Source: Candidatus Cloacimonadota bacterium (GTDB lineage: Bacteria > Cloacimonadota > Cloacimonadia > Cloacimonadales > JAJBBL01). From it: a stretch of DNA of 64,000 nt. The translations under genes and the position numbers were made by a program. Of the stretch, positions 1 to 9,131 are shown piece after piece (the stretch's first letter is position 1; every line of letters begins with the position of its first letter). The notes below the pieces were generated by a model, which was given only the letters and a program-made list of their open reading frames with translations, ran no database searches and had not been told where the DNA came from. The stretch covers positions 59,932 through 123,931 of the forward strand of contig JAHYIR010000005.1 of the NCBI GenBank assembly GCA_019429305.1, read 5' to 3'.

Positions 1-1
1 T

Positions 2-526
2 ATTATCGATAAGCAGATAGAGAATCAATTCAATCTCTTTCAAACCTCCAGTATGGGTCGTCTCTTTGATTGTATCGCTGCTATGCTTGGTCTGTTCCCA
101 CAAATAACTTTTGAAGCTCAATCGGCAATGGCTCTGGAATATCTTTGTGGAAAAGCTTCTTTAGATGAAGTCAATCCTTATGATTATCAGATCAATGAAA
201 GCGAAATTGACATTATTCCACTGATCAAGAATGTTAGAGAAGATGTATTACAGGGAGCAGATAAACGGATCATAGCACTTCGGTTTCACAAGACAATAGT
301 AGATTTTTCACTTGCTGTAGTAAATAATCTGTCACATTCTGCCGGACTCAGAAAAGTCATCTTATCCGGCGGTGTGATGCAGAATATGGTTCTTCTGAAA
401 GGGCTGATCAATGAGTTAACAAGAAATAACTTTACAGTTTATTACTCTTCACAGCTTCCTTCTAATGATGGGGCAGTCTCTGTCGGACAGGCACTGATTG
501 CCAATCGTACAATAATAAAAGGATAA
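2..526 (+). CDS. hypF: Carbamoyltransferase HypF, C-terminal part (5' end outside window)
   Basis: HypF makes the cyanide ligands of the [NiFe]-hydrogenase active site from carbamoyl phosphate, passing the carbamoyl group to HypE. The frame is open from base 2, so the start lies upstream. The visible 174 residues carry the family's TSSMGRLFD motif near the start and an LSGGVMQN segment followed by a DGAVSVGQA segment near the end, as in the C-terminal Kae1/YrdC-linked carbamoyltransferase domain. hypC starts 5 bp after the stop, so the two are co-transcribed. The acylphosphatase and YrdC-like domains are not visible. Identification is secure from these motifs and from the adjoining hyp genes. 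Confidence 0.93.
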   Translation: MIDKQIENQFNLFQTSSMGRLFDCIAAMLGLFPQITFEAQSAMALEYLCGKASLDEVNPYDYQINESEIDIIPLIKNVREDVLQGADKRIIALRFHKTIVDFSLAVVNNLSHSAGLRKVILSGGVMQNMVLLKGLINELTRNNFTVYYSSQLPSNDGAVSVGQALIANRTIIKG

Positions 527-531
527 GTAAA

Positions 532-747
532 ATGTGTTTAGCAATCCCGGGTAGATTAATAAAGAATTTGGATGGTAACAAAGGTATCGTTGATTTAGGT
601 GGCGTAAGTAAAGAGATATCTCTCGCTTTTATTCCCAATGCCATTGAAGGAGATTGGATTATTATTCACACCGGGTTCGGTTTAGAAATAATGTCTGAGA
701 AGGATGCCTTTGAAATGATCAATATTCTGCAAGAGGCATATAAATAG
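532..747 (+). CDS. hypC: Hydrogenase maturation chaperone HypC
   Basis: HypC (71 aa) binds HypD and carries the Fe(CN)2CO precursor to the hydrogenase large subunit. It opens with the diagnostic MCLAIPG, whose Cys2 is the iron-binding residue after Met removal. Length is normal for the HypC/HupF family (70-90 aa). It follows hypF by 5 bp and precedes hypD by 110 bp; that gap shows no clear terminator, so it probably belongs to the same operon. The stop is TAG, which shows that TAG is used as an ordinary stop here. Confidence 0.95.
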   Translation: MCLAIPGRLIKNLDGNKGIVDLGGVSKEISLAFIPNAIEGDWIIIHTGFGLEIMSEKDAFEMINILQEAYK

Positions 748-857
748 AGGTTAGGACAAGGTTGAGGTTAAGGTTGACTTTGAAGAGAATAACTATCATT
801 TTTACCAGCTATCGATTCTCAATGATCTATTGTTAATTTTAGATTAGATAAAGAACT

Positions 858-1910
858 ATGGATTTACAAAAGTATCGACAACCGGATTTGATCAATCATG
901 TCATAGATGATATTAAAAAACATACGGCTTCAGTGAAATTCATGGAAGTTTGCGGTACCCATACTATGGCAATTGGCAAATGGGGCATTCGCAAATTACT
1001 TCCCAAGAAGATTAAACTGATATCAGGACCAGGTTGTCCTGTCTGTGTAACCCCTTCATCAGTAATAGATGAACTTTCCAAGTTAAAGAAGGTTACTATA
1101 GCGACCTTTGGTGATCTGTTAAGAGTTCCCGGTTCATCAGGTACTTTAGAAAAAGCACGAGCTTTAGGTCTAAGAGTGGAAGTGGTTTATTCACCTATGG
1201 AAGCCCTGGAACTGGCTAAGCAAGTTGAAACGATATTTGTCGGAATTGGTTTTGAAACAACGATACCGGGTATAGCCCATACCATTAAAATAGCCAAACA
1301 GCAAAATGTATCTAATTTCTCTGTTCTACCAGCATGCAAACTTGTTCCACCGGCATTAGAAGCCCTTATCGCCGGTGAAGAAACAAAAATCGATGGCTTT
1401 TTATTACCGGGACATGTTAGTGTCATTATCGGCTCAGCAGCATATAACTTTATTCCTCAAAAATATGGAATTGGAGGTGTTGTAACAGGATTTGAGCCAC
1501 TCGATATCATTGTTGGTATTAAGAAACTCTTAGAGAATTTGGATCAACCGCAGATAATCAACGAATATGAAAGAGTAGTAACGAAAGATGGTAATAAAAA
1601 TGCCCAAGCTGTTATGTTTGAGGTATTTGCAGTTCAGGATGCTCTCTGGAGGGGTTTGGGATGGATACCAAATTCCGGTCTTTCTATTAGAGAGGAGTAT
1701 GCCCAATTCGATGCTCTCAAAAAATACGGATTGAGGATTACTGACATACCAGAGAATCCTCAATGCCGCTGTGGTGATGTATTACAGGGGAAGATCATTC
1801 CCCCCTCTTGTACACTATTCGATAAAGTGTGTAATCCTCAAAATCCGGTCGGTCCCTGTATGGTCTCTTCTGAAGGGAGTTGTGCCGCCTATTACAAATA
1901 TGAAAGATAA
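858..1910 (+). CDS. hypD: Hydrogenase maturation protein HypD
   Basis: HypD is the iron-sulfur scaffold on which the Fe(CN)2CO group is assembled, working with HypC and HypE. The 350 residues match the family length. The VCGTHT motif has Cys32, the GPGCPVCVT motif has Cys60 and Cys63, and a Cys-rich C-terminal part (from about residue 300) with four or more cysteines would ligate the [4Fe-4S] cluster. Its last codons overlap the start of hypE by 11 bp, which suggests translational coupling. Confidence 0.96.
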   Translation: MDLQKYRQPDLINHVIDDIKKHTASVKFMEVCGTHTMAIGKWGIRKLLPKKIKLISGPGCPVCVTPSSVIDELSKLKKVTIATFGDLLRVPGSSGTLEKARALGLRVEVVYSPMEALELAKQVETIFVGIGFETTIPGIAHTIKIAKQQNVSNFSVLPACKLVPPALEALIAGEETKIDGFLLPGHVSVIIGSAAYNFIPQKYGIGGVVTGFEPLDIIVGIKKLLENLDQPQIINEYERVVTKDGNKNAQAVMFEVFAVQDALWRGLGWIPNSGLSIREEYAQFDALKKYGLRITDIPENPQCRCGDVLQGKIIPPSCTLFDKVCNPQNPVGPCMVSSEGSCAAYYKYER

Positions 1911-2883
1911 AGTAATTACTCTTGGACATGGCAGTGGTGCAGGTTTAACAAGGCAATTGATCCATGATGTCTTTGACAGTCAGTTTCACTTACCGGCACT
2001 CGATGATGCAGTTCATATCAACGATAGAATCGTCACTACTACAGATGCCTATGTTGTGCAACCGCTCTTTTTCCCCGGGGGTGATATTGGGAAACTCTCC
2101 GTAACCGGTACCCTTAACGATCTCAGTATGAGTGGCAGTAAACCTGCCTTTTTATTAGCGAGTTTTATTATTGAAGAGGGTTTTCTAATAGAAGATTTAC
2201 GGAAGATCGTTGCCTCTATGCAAAAAGCAGCTGCTGAAGCAGGAGTAAAAATAATAGGCGGTGACACCAAAGTTGTAGAAAAAAATAAGTGTGACGGTAT
2301 ATTTATTACTACTTCAGGTGTAGGTTTTATCGAACCGGAAATAGACTTATCAGCGAAAAATATTAGGGAAGGTGACAAAATTCTGGTTAATGGTACCTTG
2401 GGAGACCATACAATAGCTATCATTAATGCACGACAGAAGTTAGGATTAGAACCTCCCCCTAAAAGTGATTGTGCAGATCTTTATGAAATAGTGCAAATTC
2501 TCTTAAGATCAGGTAAACTAAGATTTACCAGAGATGCCACAAGGGGTGGTGTAGCTACTATTCTCAACGAAATATACGAAGAGACCGGTTTGGGGATCAT
2601 AATAGAAGAGAGCAAAGTTCCTGTTAAAGATTCGACATCAGCTGTTTGTGGGCTATTAGGATTGGATCCGCTCTATATGGCAAATGAAGGGAAACTATTA
2701 GCATTCATAAACGATGCTGATGACAAGTTAATTCATCAATTACAGGAGCATCATTTAGGCGAAGAAGCGTCAATAATTGGTGAAGTCACCTTAGCGGTAA
2801 AGGGAGTATATCTGAGGACAGCTATCGGAAGTTTGCGCCCGCTTTTGATGTTGACATCAGACCCCTTACCGAGAATCTGTTAA
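1900..2883 (+). CDS. hypE: Hydrogenase maturation protein HypE (carbamoyl dehydratase)
   Basis: HypE (327 aa) dehydrates the carbamoyl group, delivered by HypF onto its C-terminal cysteine, to a thiocyanate that supplies the CN ligands. The chain ends in PRIC, the conserved tail whose last Cys is the modified residue. The N-terminal ITLGHGSGAGLT and the GGDTKVVEK segment are typical of the PurM-like ATP-binding fold. The frame runs upstream inside hypD to an earlier possible start, but the ATG at 1900 places the conserved GHGSG where other HypE proteins have it. The resulting 11-bp overlap with hypD is usual in hyp operons. Confidence 0.95.
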   Translation: MKDKVITLGHGSGAGLTRQLIHDVFDSQFHLPALDDAVHINDRIVTTTDAYVVQPLFFPGGDIGKLSVTGTLNDLSMSGSKPAFLLASFIIEEGFLIEDLRKIVASMQKAAAEAGVKIIGGDTKVVEKNKCDGIFITTSGVGFIEPEIDLSAKNIREGDKILVNGTLGDHTIAIINARQKLGLEPPPKSDCADLYEIVQILLRSGKLRFTRDATRGGVATILNEIYEETGLGIIIEESKVPVKDSTSAVCGLLGLDPLYMANEGKLLAFINDADDKLIHQLQEHHLGEEASIIGEVTLAVKGVYLRTAIGSLRPLLMLTSDPLPRIC

Positions 2884-2936
2884 TGATTGCATGTTATATT
2901 GACAATAAATGATAATAGAAAAGTTAGAGGTCGAAG

Positions 2937-3299
2937 ATGCACGAAGGTGTCATAGTAAAATCACTCTTTGAGATAGCTGCTAAGAGTCGAGAAGAATCGG
3001 GGTTAAATGAAGTACAAACAGTAAAAGTAATTGTGGGAAAATTTCATCAGATAGTCAGAGAAGTGATGGATATGTATTTCGAACTTATGAAAAAGGATTA
3101 TGCAGGTTTTTCAAATGCTCTTCTGGTAATAGAAGAGCGCGAACTTAAGATCCGCTGCAAGAGCTGTAATGCAGTGATTTTGTTAAAAGAAGCCAATTTT
3201 TCCTGTTCTGAGTGTGGTTCTATTAAAACTGAAGTAGTAGAAGGCAATGAGCTGTATATTGAATCTCTTATCGGAGTGGACAAAGATAAAAATTGTTGA
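2937..3299 (+). CDS. hypA: Hydrogenase nickel incorporation protein HypA
   Basis: HypA (120 aa) delivers nickel to the hydrogenase precursor together with HypB. It begins MHE, whose His2 and Glu3 form the nickel site. It has the two CxxC pairs of the zinc domain (RCKSCN near residue 73 and SCSECG near residue 90). Length is typical. The stop is followed 10 bp later by the hypB start, with the hypB ribosome-binding GAGG overlapping the hypA stop. Confidence 0.94.
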   Translation: MHEGVIVKSLFEIAAKSREESGLNEVQTVKVIVGKFHQIVREVMDMYFELMKKDYAGFSNALLVIEERELKIRCKSCNAVILLKEANFSCSECGSIKTEVVEGNELYIESLIGVDKDKNC

Positions 3300-3309
3300 G
3301 GAGTTTGTA

Positions 3310-3966
3310 ATGAATACCAAAGAAATCAAAGTGATGCAAAAGATCCTAAATATTAACGACAGGATCGCTGACGATTTAAGAAGCGAAATGCAACAGAAGA
3401 GAATTCTCTATGTAAATTTAATGAGTTCTCCCGGTTCAGGGAAAACTACTTTGATTGAAAAGATGGCAGAGAGATTTTCTAAAAATATCTTTGCTATTGA
3501 AGGTGACATCCAAACAACTTTGGACTCGGAACGTTTAGCAAAAGCCGCTATACAAGTCTATCAAATTAATACAGGACCATTTGGAGGTGACTGTCATTTA
3601 GAAGCAGGTTGGATTCGTTCTGCTCTGGAAGAAATTGATCTTTCCAACATTGATTATCTCTTTGTAGAAAACATTGGAAATTTGGTTTGTCCGGCTGAGT
3701 TTGATATCGGTGCACATATCAATGCTGTAGTAATAAGTGTCACGGAAGGTGAAGACAAACCGTTAAAATACCCATTAGCTTTCCGCAATTCACAGCTCTG
3801 TATCATTTCTAAAATCGATTTACTACCCTATCTTGATTTTGAAATTGCTAAACTCAAAGAAAACATAAGAAACATTAATCCCCAGATGGAGATCATAGAA
3901 CTCTCGGCTAAATCAGGTCAGGGCTTAGAAAGATGGTTCAAGTTTTTAAAGAAGAGAAAGTATTAG
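3310..3966 (+). CDS. hypB: Hydrogenase nickel incorporation GTPase HypB
   Basis: HypB (218 aa) is the GTPase that loads nickel through HypA. The P-loop SSPGSGKTT lies at residues 39-47. The metal-site segment GDCHLEA and the VENIGNLVCP segment are both present. The protein lacks the N-terminal CCxxCGC and His-rich nickel-storage parts found in some HypB proteins. The ATG at 3310 is preferred over upstream codons because a GAGG lies 8 bases before it and the N-terminus then aligns with the family. It is the last visible gene of the hyp operon. Confidence 0.95.
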   Translation: MNTKEIKVMQKILNINDRIADDLRSEMQQKRILYVNLMSSPGSGKTTLIEKMAERFSKNIFAIEGDIQTTLDSERLAKAAIQVYQINTGPFGGDCHLEAGWIRSALEEIDLSNIDYLFVENIGNLVCPAEFDIGAHINAVVISVTEGEDKPLKYPLAFRNSQLCIISKIDLLPYLDFEIAKLKENIRNINPQMEIIELSAKSGQGLERWFKFLKKRKY

Positions 3967-4426
3967 TAAAACAGTTTAAACAAAAGGAATTGAGCACAGA
4001 GCTAAAAAAAGAATGGTAAAGCTTTTTTCGTCATTTCATCATTACCTTTTTAACGAGTTACTCATACCCAATATTTCTCTGATCATTCTTTAGTGAGCAT
4101 ACGAGTCGGTTACCGCCGACTCGTGTGCTCACTAAAGGTAAACCATAAGAAAAAATCTAAAAAAACTTTAAGATTATACGTTGTAATAACTTTCAGCAGA
4201 AATAGTTTGACACATCTTTTTATGATTTCTAAATTTGTTATTGATAGAGAATAAACAGGTGACTTAAAAACAGGATGATTTGTTGGAATAAGTATTATAT
4301 AGTAATAGCAAGAAAATCGTTCTTTTCTGATGAAGTTAATTCAATGATGGACATAATTTCTAGCATAACAACTAAGAAGAGTTAAAATTTAAGCCAGTAT
4401 ATAAAACTAAATAAGAAGGAGATACT
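3967..4426. other. Intergenic region after the hyp operon
   Basis: 460 bp without a supported gene. It contains the long hairpin at 4088-4137 and otherwise AT-rich sequence. The ribosome-binding site AAGAAGGAG of the next gene lies just before 4427. I see no tRNA or recognisable riboswitch. Confidence 0.6.
4088..4137. repeat. Long inverted repeat, 22-bp arms
   Basis: The arms 4088-4109 and 4116-4137 pair over 22 positions with one G-T wobble, around a 6-base loop. No T-run follows, so it is not a classical intrinsic terminator, although it lies 121 bp past hypB and could protect or end that transcript. The right end (CACTAAAGGTAAAC) resembles the right ends of the hairpins at 33014-33069 and 59866-59904. 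Confidence 0.8.
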
Positions 4427-4882
4427 ATGAACAGAGAATTAAAAGAGCTGTTTGACATCAGAAAAAATGTAATTCATGCTGTAAAGGGAGACACAACAAT
4501 CAAAGATGCAGTAGATATTATGAATATCCACCACATTGGTGCTTTGATTGTTTTAGATGATCAAGAAAACGTGATCGGCATATTTAGTGAACGTGATGTA
4601 ATGAAGAAACTTGCCAGTACTAATGATCTGGTTGGACATTTACCTGTTAAAGAAATAATGACTCCTAAAGAGAATTTAATCACAATCGATGGTGAAGAGA
4701 CGATTGGAGAGATAATGGAGGTCATGACGGATAAGGGTGTTCGTCATCTTCCGATTATTGATAAAGAGGGGGTTTTACACGGTCTGATCTCAATGAGAGA
4801 TATATTCAGGATGCTCTTAAGGGATGCCAGAAAAGATGTCAATGATCTAACAAATTATGTAACAGGGAAATATCCTGCCTAA
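4427..4882 (+). CDS. CBS-domain pair protein
   Basis: A 151-residue protein made almost entirely of two CBS domains. The first (about residues 15-70) has GALIVLDDQENVIGIFSERD and the second (about 78-135) has HLPIIDKEGVLHGLISMRD. Such stand-alone CBS pairs bind adenine nucleotides or related ligands and act as energy or redox sensors; the ligand and partner here are unknown. A strong AAGAAGGAG precedes the ATG. It is flanked by 460 and 261 bp of noncoding sequence and is probably transcribed alone. Confidence 0.9.
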   Translation: MNRELKELFDIRKNVIHAVKGDTTIKDAVDIMNIHHIGALIVLDDQENVIGIFSERDVMKKLASTNDLVGHLPVKEIMTPKENLITIDGEETIGEIMEVMTDKGVRHLPIIDKEGVLHGLISMRDIFRMLLRDARKDVNDLTNYVTGKYPA

Positions 4883-5143
4883 GGGTTAATTACATCAAAC
4901 ATTAATACTAAAACAATAAAAAATAAAGATCGATCACACTTCTAATAAGTAATAAAGAGTACCTTTTTTCGGAAGAATAGAAACTTCTGATGGTATCATC
5001 TAATATCAACTCTCAAGGATAATCGGGTCTTGTTATAGCACGTGTAATGTATATAATAATTAGATTATTCCTACTAAAGAGATATATATCATTAAAACCT
5101 TATTGAATAAGCGGGAATAATACCATTATTAGAGGAAAGGAAC

Positions 5144-6535
5144 ATGTCGGACAGTTCTAATGATCGTAATCAGTTATTAGACCGTTACCGTCACATCATG
5201 AAACAGGAAGGGTTACATGACTTGATTACCGAGACGTTTCTCTTCTACTTTCATCAGGTAATGCTTGGCATTACCGGCAAAATGAGCAATAGTGAAATCG
5301 ATCCTCCCGACAAATCCAATCTTGTTGACTATTCAGGATTAAAACAGACCAGTCGAGAAAATCTGGATAAATTGGTAATTATCAAACTGAACGGTGGCTT
5401 AGGGACCTCTATGGGTCTCAAAAGAGCAAAATCACTGCTCCCTGTTAAAGGAAAGATGAATTTTCTGGATGTTATAATTCGGCAGGTCTTATCTCTAAGA
5501 AATCGAACCGAAAAAGAAATTCCGCTTATATTCATGAACAGCTTTAACACAAATGAAGATACACTACAATACTTAGAAAAATATCCTGACTTGGGTCTCT
5601 TTAAAGTACCGCTAAGTTTCACACAAAATAAGTATCCACGGATTATCAGAGAAACAATGGAGCCGTATCAGCATCCTTTTGATGAGAACCAGAATTGGAA
5701 TCCTCCCGGTCACGGAGATATCTACATGGCAATGGCTATTTCGGGAGTTTTGGATAAACTGCTGGAATCGGGAATAGAGTATGCTTTTATATCTAATTCA
5801 GATAATCTGGGTGCAGTAGTTGACGAAAAGATCTTAAACTATATTGTCGGTGAGAATGTACCCTTCTTAATGGAAGTTTGCTTACGTTCAGAGATTGATA
5901 AGAAAGGTGGACATTTAGCTCAAGATATCTCCAACCAATTGGTCTTGAGAGAGATAGCACAATGCCCGGAAGAGGAATTGGGAGAATTTCAGGATATTGA
6001 GCTTTATAAATTCTTTAATACGAATAATCTCTGGATCAATCTCATAGAATTAAAGAAGATTATGGTTGAAAACAAAAATCTCTTTATGTTACCTATTATT
6101 TTGAACACCAAAGATGTAGAAGGGACTTCCGTAATTCAAATTGAGACGGCAATGGGAGCTGCGATTAGCATGTTCTCCAGTTCTAAAGCACTCATAGTTC
6201 CAAGAGAAAGATTCGCTCCGGTAAAGAAGACTAATGATCTACTAACGATCTGGTCTGATGCCTATACATTAACAGATGATTTTCGTATCGTATTAAACGA
6301 AGAGTGCAAAGCAATACCATCTATTATACTCGATGAGGAATACTTTAAAACAATTGAACAGTTGGAAACAAGATTTCCTAACGGTGCACCGTCCTTAAAG
6401 AATTGTCAGAGGTTAGAGATTATTGGTGATTTTCATTTCGGTGAAGATGTAGCTATTGAGGGTATAGTCAAAATACAAACACAACAACCGGTCTATGTTT
6501 ATGACATGGTAATAAAGAAAGATAAGTGTTTTTAA
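5144..6535 (+). CDS. UTP--glucose-1-phosphate uridylyltransferase (UGP2-type)
   Basis: It makes UDP-glucose from UTP and glucose 1-phosphate for polysaccharide synthesis. At 463 aa it belongs to the eukaryote-like UDPGP family, not the roughly 300-aa bacterial GalU family. The nucleotide-binding KLNGGLGTSMGL lies near residues 84-95 and is followed by KSLLPVKG. PPGHGDIY (about 187) and FISNSDNLGA (about 215) are the sugar/uridine-site segments of the family. A GAGGAAAGG precedes the ATG. The end converges on birA 19 bp away with no obvious terminator between them. Confidence 0.92.
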   Translation: MSDSSNDRNQLLDRYRHIMKQEGLHDLITETFLFYFHQVMLGITGKMSNSEIDPPDKSNLVDYSGLKQTSRENLDKLVIIKLNGGLGTSMGLKRAKSLLPVKGKMNFLDVIIRQVLSLRNRTEKEIPLIFMNSFNTNEDTLQYLEKYPDLGLFKVPLSFTQNKYPRIIRETMEPYQHPFDENQNWNPPGHGDIYMAMAISGVLDKLLESGIEYAFISNSDNLGAVVDEKILNYIVGENVPFLMEVCLRSEIDKKGGHLAQDISNQLVLREIAQCPEEELGEFQDIELYKFFNTNNLWINLIELKKIMVENKNLFMLPIILNTKDVEGTSVIQIETAMGAAISMFSSSKALIVPRERFAPVKKTNDLLTIWSDAYTLTDDFRIVLNEECKAIPSIILDEEYFKTIEQLETRFPNGAPSLKNCQRLEIIGDFHFGEDVAIEGIVKIQTQQPVYVYDMVIKKDKCF

Positions 6536-6554
6536 CTGTATAATCAATAATAAG

Positions 6555-7313
6555 TTAAATAATAGTTATGTCATCTATTTTCGTTACTGAACCACTATAA
6601 ACAGGAAGGAAAGTGCCGTTTTCCAATAGAAGGATCAAGGCACCTTTATCATTTATTCCTTTGGCAACGCCATGCAGTTCTTCGAATTTAGTTTGAATAT
6701 GAACTTTCTTATTCTTTAAATATGAGAACCGCTCGTTAAATAGTTGTTTAAGCTTTCCCAATTCGTTATCCAAATAATCCGGTAGTCCTTCCGCAAAATT
6801 GTTAAAAATTTCATAGAGAAGGAGCTCGTTATCTATTAGCTTTCTGACATACTCTGATAATGATATCGCAATATTGTTCAATTCACTGGGGAATTCTCGA
6901 TTATTAGTATTCAATCCTATACCCGAAAGAATGTATTTCAGGTTCGGATATGCAGAAGTCAGAATACCACCCAGTTTCTTATTTTTCAAGATAAGATCAT
7001 TTGGCCACTTGATATATACATTATCAGCGATCTCAGGATAAAGCTTGATTAATGCATTAACGATTGAGATAGCTAAATATAGAGTTAATGAGCTTTTTAA
7101 AGGGAGATTGTAAAATCCGGCAGTCATCCACAAACCACCGATTGGAGAAAACCAATATTTATCATTACGACCTTTTCCAACAGTTTGTGTTTCAGCAATA
7201 CAGAGAAAATTTCCCTGCACATCTTTGCTTAAAATGAGGTTCTTAGCCCGAATAAAAGTGCTGTCGGTTTTCTGATAATTAATGATCTGATCGAAAAAAG
7301 GTATCTCTCTCAT
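6555..7313 (-). CDS. birA: Biotin--[acetyl-CoA carboxylase] ligase
   Basis: It activates biotin with ATP and attaches it to carrier-protein lysines. The 252 residues hold the GKGRNDKYWFSP biotin/ATP loop (near residue 46) and the IKWPNDLILKNKKLGGIL signature (near residue 103). There is no N-terminal winged helix, so it is the monofunctional, non-repressor type. It is the last gene of the coaBC-SDR-DUF3108-queA-birA operon; its start overlaps the queA stop by 4 bp. Confidence 0.92.
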   Translation of the reverse strand: MREIPFFDQIINYQKTDSTFIRAKNLILSKDVQGNFLCIAETQTVGKGRNDKYWFSPIGGLWMTAGFYNLPLKSSLTLYLAISIVNALIKLYPEIADNVYIKWPNDLILKNKKLGGILTSAYPNLKYILSGIGLNTNNREFPSELNNIAISLSEYVRKLIDNELLLYEIFNNFAEGLPDYLDNELGKLKQLFNERFSYLKNKKVHIQTKFEELHGVAKGINDKGALILLLENGTFLPVYSGSVTKIDDITII

Positions 7314-8377
7314 ATTATCAACATTGCATCCCCATAGCTAAAGAATCGATATCTCTCTTGAACTGCCTGCTGATAGGCAGCCATAACATTCTCATAACCT
7401 GCAAATGCAGAAACAAGCATCAATAGAGTAGATTCAGGCAGATGAAAATTTGTCAATAATCCATCAACTATTTGAAACTTAAAACCGGGATAAATAAAGA
7501 GATCTGACCATTTTGAACCACTTTGAATATGATTTCTATTATTCATTGAGATACCATTTTTTTGAAAATTATGCTCAATAAAGCTCTCCAGAGTTCTAAC
7601 ACAAGTTGTTCCTACTGCAATTATTCTTCTGCCCTCTAGCTTGGCTTGATTGATTATAGACGCACTTTCTTGAGATATCGAACAGAACTCTCTATGCATC
7701 TGATGCTCGAGTATATTCTCTACTTTTACCGGACGAAATGTGTCCAGACCAATATGCAGAATAACACTTGTTACGATCACTCCTTTTTCTGTAAGTGAGT
7801 TAAGTAAATCTTTAGAGAAATGTAATCCGGCAGTAGGTGCAGCAGCAGAACCTCTTTCTTTAGCATAAACAGTCTGGTAGTTTTCAGAGTCATCAATGAT
7901 AGTATTTCTTTTGATGTAGGGGGGTAACGGCATTTCTCCCAAATGATCAAGTATTTGCCAAAAATCACCTGAATGATGAAAGTCAATAACTCTCATACCT
8001 TCTGTAAAATGTTCAACTATTGTTGCACGAAGATCATCAGAAAAATTGATCTTAGTACCCTTTTTCAAACGGTTACCCGGTTTTACGAGACATTCCCAGC
8101 GATTAGGTTGTAATTCTCTTAATAAAAGTACTTCAACAGCTGCTCCACTCTCCTTTCTTCCTTTCAATCGAGCAGGGATTACTTTTGAAGTATTCAAAAC
8201 AAGTACATCACCTGAATGTAAGTGAGAAAGAAGATCAGGAAAGCTTTTATGAGATACTTTACCACTTTGCTTATCGAGACAAAGTAATCTACAATCGTCT
8301 CTTTTTTTGTGGGGATATTGAGCTATCAATTCCCCGGGCAGTTCATAAAAATATGTAGATCTATTTGTAAGGGACAT
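7310..8377 (-). CDS. queA: tRNA preQ1(34) S-adenosylmethionine ribosyltransferase-isomerase QueA
   Basis: QueA transfers the ribosyl part of SAM to preQ1 at tRNA position 34, giving epoxyqueuosine. The 355 aa match the family length. FYELPGELIAQYP at the start, VLLLRELQPNRWECLVKPG, AAPTAGLHFS and the TNFHLPESTLLMLVSAF segment near the end are all family signatures. It overlaps the upstream DUF3108 gene by 17 bp and the downstream birA by 4 bp, so translation is probably coupled. The other queuosine genes are not in this window. Confidence 0.96.
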   Translation of the reverse strand: MSLTNRSTYFYELPGELIAQYPHKKRDDCRLLCLDKQSGKVSHKSFPDLLSHLHSGDVLVLNTSKVIPARLKGRKESGAAVEVLLLRELQPNRWECLVKPGNRLKKGTKINFSDDLRATIVEHFTEGMRVIDFHHSGDFWQILDHLGEMPLPPYIKRNTIIDDSENYQTVYAKERGSAAAPTAGLHFSKDLLNSLTEKGVIVTSVILHIGLDTFRPVKVENILEHQMHREFCSISQESASIINQAKLEGRRIIAVGTTCVRTLESFIEHNFQKNGISMNNRNHIQSGSKWSDLFIYPGFKFQIVDGLLTNFHLPESTLLMLVSAFAGYENVMAAYQQAVQERYRFFSYGDAMLII

Positions 8378-9131
8378 TCACCGCTTCGGATAGGGTAGCC
8401 GTGAAGCTCCCAAAAATTACTTTACTCTGCATTCTTACTGGAATCTTATATACGTCATTGGTTAACCAGATAAGGATTTCGCCTGTCTGTTTAAAAATAG
8501 CATCACCTTCCAAAATTGGTTCAACAACGAGACATTCTTTATTGCCAAAAATAGTTTTTATTGTTTCTATTCGATGAATTCTAACTTCAGCGGGATAATT
8601 TCGTCCATCAGCTGTTACATTGACGACAACAGAGTCACCCGGGCTAATATCTTGAGTTCTCAACCAATAGAAGGCAGAGAGAATATCATGTGTTTCCGGT
8701 GGGATATCCATCCGTTCTTCATCAAATTGATTTTTGGAAAAGTCCCAACGCATATAAAGAGTGTAGTTCTGCTCTGGATAATAATAATGGATACGGTATT
8801 GCCGATAGTTTCCTTCACTTAACTGTTTTGTAAAGCGGTGGGAAACGAAAAGATCTTTATCCATTACTGATTCTATTTCGTCACGTACCTTAAAAATACG
8901 ATCAAAGAAACGATTTGTTCTCGCTTGAGAAGTGATTTTCCAAGCAGGAGTATTTTCTCTGAATTCAATCTCTTCAACCGACAGGGTTGCTTGACCAGCA
9001 CCTATGATACCATATCTGATATCAAAAGTCAACTTTTCGCCGTCTTGAAAGGAGGATGAATATCCGCGATGTGTTAGGAGGTTTAGCAGCAAGAATAGAC
9101 TAATAATCAACAATTTCTTTCTAAAAGGCAT
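8361..9131 (-). CDS. Exported DUF3108 family protein
   Basis: A 256-aa protein of unknown role. An N-terminal signal peptide (FRKKLLIISLFLLLNLL) is followed by GEKLTFDIRYGIIGAGQATL, the opening of the DUF3108 family. The rest is predicted beta-rich, with a central YRIHYYYPEQNYT segment. DUF3108 proteins resemble periplasmic lipid-binding barrel folds, but no activity is established here. Its start codon shares one base with the stop of the upstream SDR gene (TAATG), with GGAGG nine bases before the ATG. Confidence 0.8.
   Translation of the reverse strand: MPFRKKLLIISLFLLLNLLTHRGYSSSFQDGEKLTFDIRYGIIGAGQATLSVEEIEFRENTPAWKITSQARTNRFFDRIFKVRDEIESVMDKDLFVSHRFTKQLSEGNYRQYRIHYYYPEQNYTLYMRWDFSKNQFDEERMDIPPETHDILSAFYWLRTQDISPGDSVVVNVTADGRNYPAEVRIHRIETIKTIFGNKECLVVEPILEGDAIFKQTGEILIWLTNDVYKIPVRMQSKVIFGSFTATLSEAVNVPYK

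Noticed and set aside
1771..1899. An earlier start for hypE inside hypD
   Set aside because: It would add 43 residues without family counterpart before the conserved ITLGHGSG; the ATG at 1900 fits the family.
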